Shown in pieces: positions 47,298 to 58,800 of a DNA stretch of 64,000 nt. The DNA is taken from positions 1,178,001-1,242,000 of the forward strand of contig NC_064036.1 in assembly GCF_932526225.1 (NCBI RefSeq). The letters are read 5' to 3'. The position numbers were made by a program, and so were the translations under genes. The stretch comes from Nematostella vectensis (lineage: Eukaryota > Cnidaria > Anthozoa > Actiniaria > Edwardsiidae). How positions within the stretch are numbered: position 1 is the first letter of the stretch; the number at the start of each line of letters is the position of its first letter. Under the pieces are notes generated by a model that made no database searches, was not told where the DNA came from, and saw nothing but the letters and a program-made list of their open reading frames with translations.

Positions 47298-48004
47298 CGC
47301 ACTCTTCGCTCTTTCTGTAACCCACATGGACTAGAAGAGCTGTGATGTAAGCCTGTCTTGTGAGTTTTTGACCGCACAGTGATCTTTACTCCTCACACCT
47401 GCTAACTGGTAACGTCATTGATAATAAATCAAGACCTCGATAAAACGAATCTTGTCTAAGGTCGATTTGGAAAAATCACGTGAAAACCTCAATATCTCGA
47501 ACATGGCATAAAATTATCAAGACCTTAATCTTTTCGAAAATCCTCGCAAAATCAACAGTTTTATGATAAATGTATGTTATTATTATTTCATATGTGCTCA
47601 TTTATTTCTAAAATAATTACAAAAAGGAAAATCTACAAAGCGATTCCCTAAAACCGCTATTTCTTTTATATCAAAGTGGAAAATCTTCCGCACTCAATTT
47701 ATTTCCGCCTATTTTGGCCTAATTGACGTAGCGCACGACTCTTTTTCAACAATCATTATCATGTGTCAGCTAGCAAGGGACCATTTAAGGATTGATTGGC
47801 ATTCTTGATTCAAAGTATTAACCACTAAATCATCTTGTTTGATCTGTCCTACGCAGTAGGCATTCACAATACAATGCGCTGATATTAGCAAATGGAGGAT
47901 TTTGACATCTGAACAAATCAATGCGTGATAATAATGATTGATCAAGGAACGCATTTACAATACAAGCTATGCTAAAGTATCTACTGGACATCACGGATAG
48001 ACTA

Positions 48005-51000
48005 TCATCGAAGATCTCCTACTTCAATTCTTGCTGTTTTGTCCCAAACTACATGCTCACATTCCTGAAAACACACAGCGAACAAGAGCATATTAGAACA
48101 TCGAGACACAATGATGGGCGGACAGACAGAAACAGATACATCCATACACAGAAAACCAGGCGGACAGACAGAGACAGACAAACAGACAGACAGACGGACG
48201 GACAGACAGACAAACAGGCGGCAAGACGGACGGACGGACGACACAGACAAACAGACAGACAGACGGACGGACGGACACAGACAAACAGGCGGCAAGACGG
48301 ACAGGTACATGAAAGTTAGGCAAACACATACAGACACAAAAAGATGGACATCGACAAAAATAGAAATAGACGGTGGCAAACAGACAGACGAATGAAGGGA
48401 TATAGATACAGACAGATGGGCGATTGTACCTGGTATAATGGTGGCTCTTTGGGATGGGGGTGAAATCCATGCTTTTTACAGGAAGCCACAAACTGCAGTC
48501 CATAGTTCTGGGTCAGAGTAAATACACCCGTCCTAGAAAACAATCAATGGTAGTTAGAAAATGTGCCAGTGAAGCAATTGCAGCTGCAGCATTTTTAACA
48601 ATAGTGCAAAATCCCCCTGGTTTCAGAGTCATGGCTAGCTCACTGGCTATTGCTACTGCAGCACTGAGTTTGGCTTGGCCTGTAAATGCAGGCCATACCA
48701 GAGGGTGGCACACTGGGGCACATACATCCCCAATATTTTTTCGAACTGACCAGTTGGGGCATGGCTGTGCCCAAATTTCCGTATCTATAATGTAACAATA
48801 TAATAATGAACTTTACAGTGCTTACTCATTATACTTCGGAGAACAGACAATGGCAATGGCCTCCGGCATCATGAGTTGGTAAGAGCAGTGAGTGTGAAGG
48901 TCAACACTGGACATGAAAGCCGTCTGTGTTGGGTGGGTCTGAGAACACAACAATTGCCAAATGAGATTAAAATGTTCGATATGTGCTAAATAGGTAAATA
49001 GTTTTACCAACCACAGATAAAATAAAACACATTTACACTTTTATCATGTACACAATAACACTCAAAGGCTTAAAGGAGGGGGGGGGGGGTTTGTTGGAGG
49101 AATAGCCCCCCAATACCTTGTGATGCTACTGGGGGACGATGATGACCCCCCTGTAGCCCCAGGGGTCATATTGTACTGTAAATGTACTGTAGCATGCATT
49201 ACAAGATGCACAGTATCTTACATACACCACCCAGATGATTCCTTACATGAATCCAGCCTAGCGTGATGAGATTGTGTGAGTCCTGATACTCAAACATGTC
49301 TTCCTCACTCAGTGTTGTACAGGAATCTGTTGTAGAAGTTTGCTTTGGAATCACAAGGTGGGTAATACAAAACTGGTTCTGTTGCTAGAATAGGAAATAA
49401 ATAATAGATATACTATACTTTAGGCAAGAAATGGTTCAGCATGGAACACTAATAATGTATATTAAAGTAGTTATGACAGATAAAATACAGCTTTTACTCA
49501 ACATCTAAGGTACATACCAGACTTCCAGTTAGGATGCCACAGGTTTCCATATTCCGTCTAGTGTTATGTGAGGCAATCTCTAGGAAGCGGCTGACAAGAG
49601 AAGATGGAACAGACACTCTACGCAGTCCATGTACAGTTGGTGTGCCTGAAAATAGTTTATCAGGATTTTCATTACAAAACTAATAGAAATAGCCAATACA
49701 TAATAAATATCATCATTTATTCAAAGTGATGAGTATAACAGAAGGTTGTGTTAGTCTGAAAAATCCTAATAAATGTTAGTAGAACATTGTTCATTGTCCA
49801 TCTAGAAGAACTAGATACAAGTTGTAGGATAACCAAGGTGGTCTGTGTAGGCATGAAGGAATAAGGGAAATAAATAAATACAGGGTTGAAATGGTATTTT
49901 TTTATTAAAAGCAGAATAGTTTTGCTGACATATGAAGGGCTGACAATGAAGGGCTACAAATCATCAACAAAACACATACAACATACCATTTAAACCTTGA
50001 GTTGATTTATTTCAATGATTGAAGTGTGCTATAAATAAAGTATATGGAAAACCTCTTTGAAGTTTGTGTCATTAATAATTGCCATTTTCAAATAATGATT
50101 GGCTGATTTTATCTTAGTAGACACGGGAACACATCTATCTAAGATCAAACAACTCTTAAAATTTGACATTTTTCCCTCACCGCTGGTAGCATCACAAGGC
50201 TTGGTAGATCTATCCACAGATGGTGCATCAGTGATGACAGAGAAAAGTGACGCATAAGACGGTGAAGGTGGCTCAACAACAAAAGTCTCATTAGGGGTTG
50301 TGTGACTCCTGGTGTTATCGCCAGTTATGGTGCTATTACTATTTATGGTCCTCAGCGTGGGTGGGGCAGGGTAGTCCCCGATGAGCGTAGAGGAAAGTGG
50401 CCCATCTAATGGAGGGGGTGGGGCACTAGGCGTCACAGTCACAGATGCAGAATTCTCACGCTCCTCTAATTCCCTCACTAGTTGTTGCTCAGCGCGTTTC
50501 CTTTCCTGCTCCTTAATTCGTTCTTGCTCCTTTTTGATAAGCTCTTCTTGCTCTTTCTAAAATAATCAAGTGGATAAATTTTAGAGGATACAGTGTCTGT
50601 GTAAGGTATAATAAGTGCTCTTTTAAAACTAAGAGATTTTGTACAGTAGGTGGTAAAATATTTATCATTTTCATTTTGTGTCCATATTGCATTAGGCATA
50701 TGATTCATCATAAGTAGTTCTTACCTGTTTCTGCTTTATCTCTTGCCATGTCTTGTATTCCTCTTCATATCGTTGTGTTAGTATTCGTTTTAATTCTTCT
50801 GCTATTGCAAATATTTTAGGAAGTTTCTGTGAATAGAAATAGAAGTATTATATTTACATAACAAGGGGGGCTCAGAACTACGGCATCATAGAGTCTGTGG
50901 GTGGGGCATATTTTTTAGAAGTTACCTTCCACCCTCTCAACCCCCTCTTTCCCCGCAAATGTATATATAAATAATAAAAAAAACTATATAAAAAATATAT

Positions 51001-52257
51001 ATAGAGAGAGTAATACCTTCATGGTTAACGCTTTGTCTTGTTTTGTGACACTAGCATATTCTGGATGTTGAGGCAGTTTTTCAACAAATAACCTGAGAGA
51101 AAAAAAAGGACTGATGTGATATGCAAAATGAGGTGTTAGAGAAATTAGCATGGCCAAAAAGTTATAAATATAATAGGGGCATTTGGAAATTGTTGAACTG
51201 TTAAGTGGTTCAAAGTAGTAAAAATGGTAGATTCTTCTCTTATCCCACTATATGCTACCATTGTGACCCAAGAAAAGAATATCACCATAATGTAATTTTG
51301 TTCCTCAACTTACGTGATATATTTTGTGTACAAAATAAATGCACTTTCATAATTTCTCTCATCTTGGTATATCTTTGCCTGTAGAATAAATATGATATAA
51401 ATTCAAAACATTAGGACAGACTCAATTCGCAAATACCAGAAACATCAAGAAGATTTCATAAGTTGTATTGTTATACAGCTTTATATAAAAGTTGTATTGT
51501 TATATGCTCTAAAGGATTATGGCTGGTAGTTTAATTCAAAAGTAGCTTGGATTATTGCTTCTGAGCCTTGTGTTGTTGTTGAATAAGAATTTTATTTTTA
51601 ACTAAGAATTTTGGAGCTATTCTTTATCACACATTGAATGAAAAGGCAACTAGGAATGATAGCCACAGGACCCCCACACCACCTCCCTGTTGACTCCGAC
51701 CCCCCACCCCCCCCCACCCCCCCAATGTAATACCCTCCCTAGGATCATGGACATCTGATGCTAAAGGATCTCTCAACCTGACTAAGCATGCACAGAGGAA
51801 ATTGGTACATATGAGAAAGCTCAAATAGACCTCGCTAGTAAAGTAATATTTATAAATATAAGCTATGACATCATATTAACATTAACTATCCGGCTATTGT
51901 TATGTACTCATAGAACAACATATTGCATTTAAAGCATTTAATGTATAAAATAAAGGAGACAAGTATCAAATCTTCCCTTAGATGAGAAGCTTAAAATTTA
52001 TAGTATGCAAGAAAAAGTTAAGAATAAGAATTCACCAATAAATAGCTTTTTGTAGCACGTCAAAAGGACACAAATAAAACGAATTTCTCTGTTGCTTTTT
52101 GAAATTTGACTAAGTTACTTACCATTCTTTCAAGTTCTACGCCGGACCTGAAGTATCTTTTAGGCGGGATATTGCTATCTACATCCACATGGCTAGCATG
52201 TTCTGCTAATTTATGAATTTTCTCATTTGCAGGTAAACATTCTCTTGCGGCCGCCAT
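48005..52257 (-). CDS. STAMBP: STAMBP/AMSH K63-specific deubiquitinase
   Basis: JAMM/MPN+ metalloprotease that removes K63-linked ubiquitin at endosomes with STAM/ESCRT-0. Exons: 52257-52123, 51378-51314, 51092-51017, 50826-50725, 50556-50181, 49645-49518, 49384-49247, 48938-48826, 48532-48430 and 48064-48005. All phases agree, giving 431 residues (435 if the ATG at 52269 is used), the family length. The N-terminal MIT-like USP8-dimer domain has [16 protein letters not shown] and [13 protein letters not shown] Glu/Lys/Gln coiled coil is in exons 4-5, followed by a Pro/Ser/Thr linker. The JAMM motif is intact: METCGIL Glu, then [20 protein letters not shown] split between exons 7 and 8. The end VGDLR matches the family. 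Confidence 0.97.
48110..48400. repeat. (GACA/GACG)n imperfect microsatellite
   Basis: GACAGACA/GACGGACG tracts in the last STAMBP intron (between 48064 and 48430). They read as Thr-Asp-Arg or Cys-Leu-Ser-Val frames on the two strands. Confidence 0.95.
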
Positions 52258-52260
52258 TTT
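52250..52260 (-). promoter_or_regulatory. YY1-like motif over the STAMBP start codon
   Basis: On the minus strand AAAATGGCGGC overlaps the ATG at 52257. Such AANATGGCGGC motifs just downstream of the start site are typical of TATA-less housekeeping promoters. Confidence 0.5.
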
Positions 52261-52814
52261 GAGACCCACTGAAGTGACAATGCAAACTCCTCTAGGGTGG
52301 GGAAAGACTGAGACAAAATGACGTCATCTACAGAATTATCTCCACAGGGAACCCAACAACTTCTAATAAAATAATTATTGTATACTCTTCTCTAAGCTTT
52401 GGACAAAAAGGAAGGAGATATTGGCTTCGGGACAATAATAAGAATAACAAGATTAAAGAGGCTCTTTTATAGTTTTATACCGTCTAGGAAATAAGTCATA
52501 CTTATTTGCCTTTTACAACCGCACAGGAAACCGTATGACGCGAATTCCGCACTCGGAGGCAAAGGGCTCAGTAGAATTTATCTTTCTGTTTAGTTTCCAG
52601 GAGTGAAGAAACGGATAGGACCCGCACGGGACGTTAATGTGATGTTAATAGATTCCTTCGTCACACAGGGTTTTATAACATATTCGTCTTGTCGTACCGC
52701 GTCGCTGTGTCAACAACTGTCACGCTAGCCATCGAGATCACCCAAAGAAACCATATATTAATCAGTGTTAAAACCACGCTACGAAGTAATAGAACTAATA
52801 GTCAAATCACAGGG

Positions 52815-55800
52815 ATGTTTTCGTCTTCGCAAGCCAAGCGATTGCTTCTGGTTTTGGCGGTCTTGTCGTGTGTGTTATCAGGTAAGTGTCCAAGGTTCAA
52901 ACTAAGACGTCAAGCTTGCGAGCCCCTTGCGAGCATGCTGTATCAAAGCATTTGGTTGCTCTCGCAGGATTGTATCGATGATTGCGGGCTTGCAATAAAT
53001 AAAAAAGCATGATAAGCGAAAATGTTTTGTAATGTCTAGGATGAAAATGTTTAGCGTGGTTGAGTTTAAGTGAAAATCAGTTATGCCCCGCTGCCGCGCT
53101 TTAATGATTTTTGTTTTGCTTCATTCAACTTGTAAAGTAGGCTAAGTAATATTCACACATGTTGTTTATGTTTTCAGTAAGTTTCATAAACATCTCACAA
53201 AATTGTTTCTAGCTGAAAACAAAATGTACCACGAGGAATGTCCCAGTTATGATGTTGTTATTTGACTGTCAAAAATTATCCAGTATGCTTCTTCGAAATT
53301 GAGGACTCGCTGTTTGAATTTGCCAAGCCGAGCTACGATTCATCCGCTTTGACACTATTGTCATGCTATTTTCTTAAATAGATCTTGAACAATTTACTAA
53401 ACAAGGCTTTCCGACACTAGACATCTGAGTACAGCTTTCCGAAGTCAATCGAGTGCAATCTGACACTATAGATAGCAACTATCGTATTAACACGGTACAA
53501 CGATTCTAGCTGCCCTTATATTTCGTAAATCATACTTTATTACACATAAGTACGGTAATATCTCCCTATATAAAAGAGCTAAGAAGTTTATTCGAGGAAG
53601 TTGAATCAAATAAAGTGTGTATTAACTAAGATAAAGGCCTATAGCAGAAGGATGTAGTCATTTGGCGCGAAACTCACTACCCCCGACTGCGTTCGTGGGC
53701 GCTGTAGTGGCACTGTTTTGATAAAATGCAAATTATGGGAACTGAGGTTACAAATAAGATAAACGAGGGGGATATTAATAAAATATTAATTTCATATAAA
53801 AGTCACTCCGAAAACATGCTCAAACACAAGTAAAATGAATTGTTAGATAAAAATAATTGCACAGTATGTTAGAGTAGTACGGGGAGAGCTTCTTGTAAAT
53901 TTGTAAGCTACCAGCTTACAGAGGCTCTGTCTCGAAATCTCGGCTAGGTTCCAACCAAATATTGCAATAAAAGACTCTCGTTTAGGCGACTACGACCATT
54001 TATGGGAACGATGATTTTATCCTACCGAAAAAATCACCTGAGCAAGAGTAAACGAAAAGTATTTCCAATGTATACAACGGGCAAAACTAAATCATCCATG
54101 ATACTATAACATCTTCCATGAGTATGTCTAGATTCCGCGTACACAAGTTGAAAATGACAGAAAGGGTTTAAAAATGCGGGTACGGGCTTACGTATTTTTC
54201 GAATATGCTTGGGTCGGATTACGGCCCTTTGCGGCGATCCTCTGGGCACTCATTGGGTATGAGCCTATGATACATAATGGCGGAAGCCATAAAGCCGGAT
54301 TGCCGGTTCCGTACATAGCGGGCAGGGGCATATTTGTACATACAACGGGTCTCTAAAGCTAATTTTACACACAAGGAAAGAACAAATGAAATTGATCTCC
54401 CCCGAGTTAATGTTAGTATTTTATATTATAATCTGTTTTTTGAGTAATTTTTGGGGCTGACCTTTGGGATGGTATTCGGCTGTTATTAATGACTGGCGTA
54501 ATAGTCCCAAGGGAAAATCTTATAAGACCGAGTTGGCAATCCTGCTAGGGGTGTAGCATTCATTCTTCCTCTTTCTAACTGTCCCGTCCCAGTCCTAAAT
54601 TCGAGTTCGGGGTTTGGAGAGAGTCTAAACTCATTATATCCTTCCCCTATTTTCAAGTACCGTACAGGTTGGGGTGGGGGGTGGGTGTTGAGGGGTCCTC
54701 ACTCATTATACCTTTTCCCTATTTCCAAGGACCGTACAGGTCGGGGTGGGGGGTGGAGGTTGAGGGGTCCTCACTCATTATACATTTTCCCTATTTTCAA
54801 GGACCGTACAGGTCGGGGTGGGGGGTGGGTGTTGAGGGGTCCTCACTCATTATACCTTTTCCCTATTTCCAAGGACCGTTCAGGTCGGGGTGGGGGGGGG
54901 GGGGGGGGGGTGGAGGTTGAGGGGTCCTCACTCATTATATCCTTCCCTGATTTCCAAGGACCGTACAGGCCAGGGTGTGTGTGTGTCGGGGGGGGGGGGG
55001 GGTATTTTTTACAGCAGTGCCCCTAAACACCATACTATATACGTCAATATTCTTTTTATCCAGTCTACAATTCCCCTGTTATTTATTTTCATTGCTAGCC
55101 CCTCTCCTCTAAAGTTGCGCAGCATTACGCGGCTATGTTCCTATTTTCTGACACGCTTCTGTAATAGCTGGAACTCATGATTACGTTTTTCAATGCCCAC
55201 AGATTTACTCCACGACACGCATGCGTACAGCAAAGAAGGCTCTTTACGCAATCTGCTGACAAGGTTAAGTTCGGTTCGCAATGAGCGCATGAGCATGTCG
55301 AACATGACGCAAGCACGTGACTATTTGACGAGCGTGTTTGACACTATGGGGCTGCACACGTGGCAAGAGAGCTTCCTGTCACCGGAGCACGAAACAAGCG
55401 GGTGAGGATGACGTCATGTTCGGGGACCCAGCAGTGTGCCCCCCCTTCGACCTGGAATTTTGGAATAAACGCCCTCCCCCTAAAAATATCTCAACAAAAG
55501 CACACCACATGAATGGTGCTCGCAGTTATTGATGAAAGCGCACCACATGAATAGTGCTCGCAGTTATAGATGAAAGCGCGCCACATGAATGGTGCTTGCA
55601 GTTATCGATGAAAGAGCACCACATTTATGGTGTTTGCAGTTATCGATGAAAGCGCACCACATGAATGGTGCTCGCAGTTATCGATGAAAGCGCACCACAT
55701 GAATGGTGCTCGCAGTTATCGACGAAAGCGCACCGTGCGCTTATTCGAATCATTATTGTATTCTTGTCAGCTTGTTGTCGCTGTTTTCATCATGTTTATC

Positions 55801-58800
55801 ATAATCTTTACTATCATTATCACACACCATTTTAGGTCTTTATCATCATCAATCATAACAGTTATACCCATCATTTGTAGCAGCATATTCATTAATAGAT
55901 ATAATCAAACAAATTGCCGTCATCTTTATTATTATCACCATCATGACATACTACGTCAATACATTAATGCCCGGGGTAGCATTCAAGGAAGTGACCAGGT
56001 TATGGGGAAGGTTTGAAGGTTAGAGTATCCGAATGTTCCAAGGGCAGCCTGGACACCACTGCGCTTCACAACTCCATGGTTTTACACAGCATGACGATGG
56101 CTTTGATCAGTGTTTGATTGACAGGTACAACATAGTTGGGCGTGTCGCAGGTCGTTACACCGGTACCCTTGACGATCGCGTGCTCATAATTGGTGCGCAT
56201 TATGACACGACCTCGGATACTCCCGGCGTGGACGATAATGGCTCAGGAATCGCGGCTTTGGTGCAGGTAGCCAAGATCTACATGGATTCTGGTTAGTTTG
56301 ATTACTCTCATGTTTTTAAGGGAAGGACCATCTGATGTTTCACAGGGGGAGTGGTTAATTTTCTTTGCTCGATATTTTTTTCCCCGGACAGTTTTGCTGC
56401 AGGTCCCCCCCCCACCGAAGGATGTGGCGATCCCACTGCCCGCCATTGCTTGCTTGATGTTGTTGTTGTTGTTTTCTTTTTTTTTTTTTTTTTGGGGGGG
56501 GGGAATCAGCCACTCCTTACATGAAATATCAAACGGTCCGTCCGTAACGAAGGTGTGGCTCGCACTTTCAATGTATCGTTACAATGCAATACCCTGAACT
56601 ATAGATTACAACGCACCCTATTTCAATTGTATATCGTGTGGTTAAAGATTTCCAAATGGGGCGTTTCCACAGCGTCTTCATTTCACAAATAAAAGCACAT
56701 GGGAACGCAGCGTTCAGCCTATGCCTTGTTTGAACTGCGTAACGCGAGTTTTAGCGTTTCAGGGGGAGCATGCCCCCAAACCCCCGATGGAGTATTTCGC
56801 TTTCAATTTTTCTAAATCAAAAAAGGTGAGGTCAAAATTACATGCACATTACAAAGACTTTAGTCTATCTTACGTCCGAGTCAATTTCGGTCAGCAAATT
56901 CTGTGTCATATAACTGGGAAAAAGGTTTGAATTCCGGCTTCTTGTCTGCGCCCCCTATTTTGGGTATGTTTGTTCCTTTTTAGGGGGGGGGGGGGGATTT
57001 TTTTGGGTTGAAACGGTATATACATATAGAAAAAAACAGTTAACTCACGAGAGATCGTTCGAACATGGACTTCCATCTTATTTTCCTTCGTGTTTAGATA
57101 TGGTGGACTGCGAGCGTAACCACACGCTGATGTTTGTGGCGTTCGACCGCAAGGAGTGTCAAGCGGAGTGCATAGATCCAGACCCGCGAAAATGTGTGTG
57201 CTCATACGGCAGCCTGAACTTTATCGCCAATCTAACAAATTACTTACCAAACAAAGAGAAATCAATCCGTGGTGCAATCATACTAGACAGCATCCTGAAC
57301 TTCGACTCGTAAGTCATTACTTCGTATCTTTTATACATATCCTCGTTATCCTTTGAAGTTCCTTTCTGGTGCATTCACACAGAGGCTTGATCAAATAAGC
57401 TAGGGTTTGACTCATAAGCTACTTGCGCTAAGGAATCACGTGTCCTTTTTGGTGCATTCGCACAAGGCTTGATCAAAGGGGTGTTTGAATCAAAAGCTAC
57501 TTGCGCTAAGAAATCACGTGTCTTGTTTGATGCATTCGCACAAGGCTTGATCAAAGGGGTGTTTGAATCAAAAGCTACTTGCGTTAAGAAATCGTGTCCT
57601 TTTTGGTGACAAACTCGCGCGAGCTCCGGCTTAGCAAACACCGGCAACAAAAAGGATTTTTTTTAAGCGCTTACGAGTCAGCCAGAGAGTCGCTATGTCA
57701 GAAAGGGCTTTTTTTCTTTAAAATCATTTATTTTCTACTTATTCTCTGACATGACGGCCGCCGCTCTTTATGTTTTCTTTTGGTGCGAGTTTGGCTATTG
57801 CGGAATATCTATTTCGGATGACTCGCGCTCGGACTCGCATGGAATTCATGTCTGGGACTTAGATAGATAGTGCGAACAACTAAGGGTTGAAGGCACTCCA
57901 AGGGTAAAACCCTACCTCTCTTACGATCTGCTCTTGCATGCTCATTGTGCAATGTGTGATATTGTGTGGTGAAGGTGTTTCTAGGTACAGCTTGTATGGT
58001 GCAGTGTGTTAGTGTATGTCTAACTGTGCAGGTGGTCCCTAGGTACAGCTTGTGTGGTGCAGTGTGTTAGTGCATGGCTCACTGTGCATGTGGTCCCTAG
58101 GTACAGCTTGTGTGGTGCAGTGTGTTAGTGCATGGCTCACTGTGCAGGTGGTCCCTTGGTACAGCTTGTGTGGTGAAGCGTGTTAGTGCATGGCTCACTG
58201 TGCATGTGGTCCCTAGGTACAGCTTGTGTGGTGCAGTGTGTTAGTGCATGGCTCACTGTGCAGGTGGTCCCTTGGTACAGCTTGTGTGGTGAAGCGTGTT
58301 AGTGCATGGCTCACTGTGTAGGTGGTCCCTAGGTACAGCTTGTGTGGTGCAGTGTGTTAGTGTATGTCTAACTGTGTAGGTGGTCCCTGGGTACAGCTTG
58401 TGTGGTGCAGTGTGTTAGTGCATGGCTCACTGTGCAGGTGGTCCCTAGGTCCAGCTTGTGTGGTGAAGTGTGTTAGTGCATGGCTCACTGTGCAGGTGGT
58501 CCCTTGGTACAGCTTGTGTGGTGAAGCGTGTTAGTGCATGGCTCACTGTGCAGGTGGTCCCTAGGTCCAGCTTGTGTGGTGAAGTGTGTTAGTGCATGGC
58601 TCACTGTGCAGGTGGTCCCTAGGTACAGCATGTGTGGTGCAGTGTGATAGTGCATGGCTCACTGTGCAGGTGGTCCCTAGGTACAGCTTGTGTGGTGCAG
58701 TGTGTTAGTGCATGGCTCACTGTGAGCCATGCACTAACATTCCGTAGCCATTCCGTAGCTTGTGTATTGTAGTTATGTTAGTACATGACTGGACTAAAAT

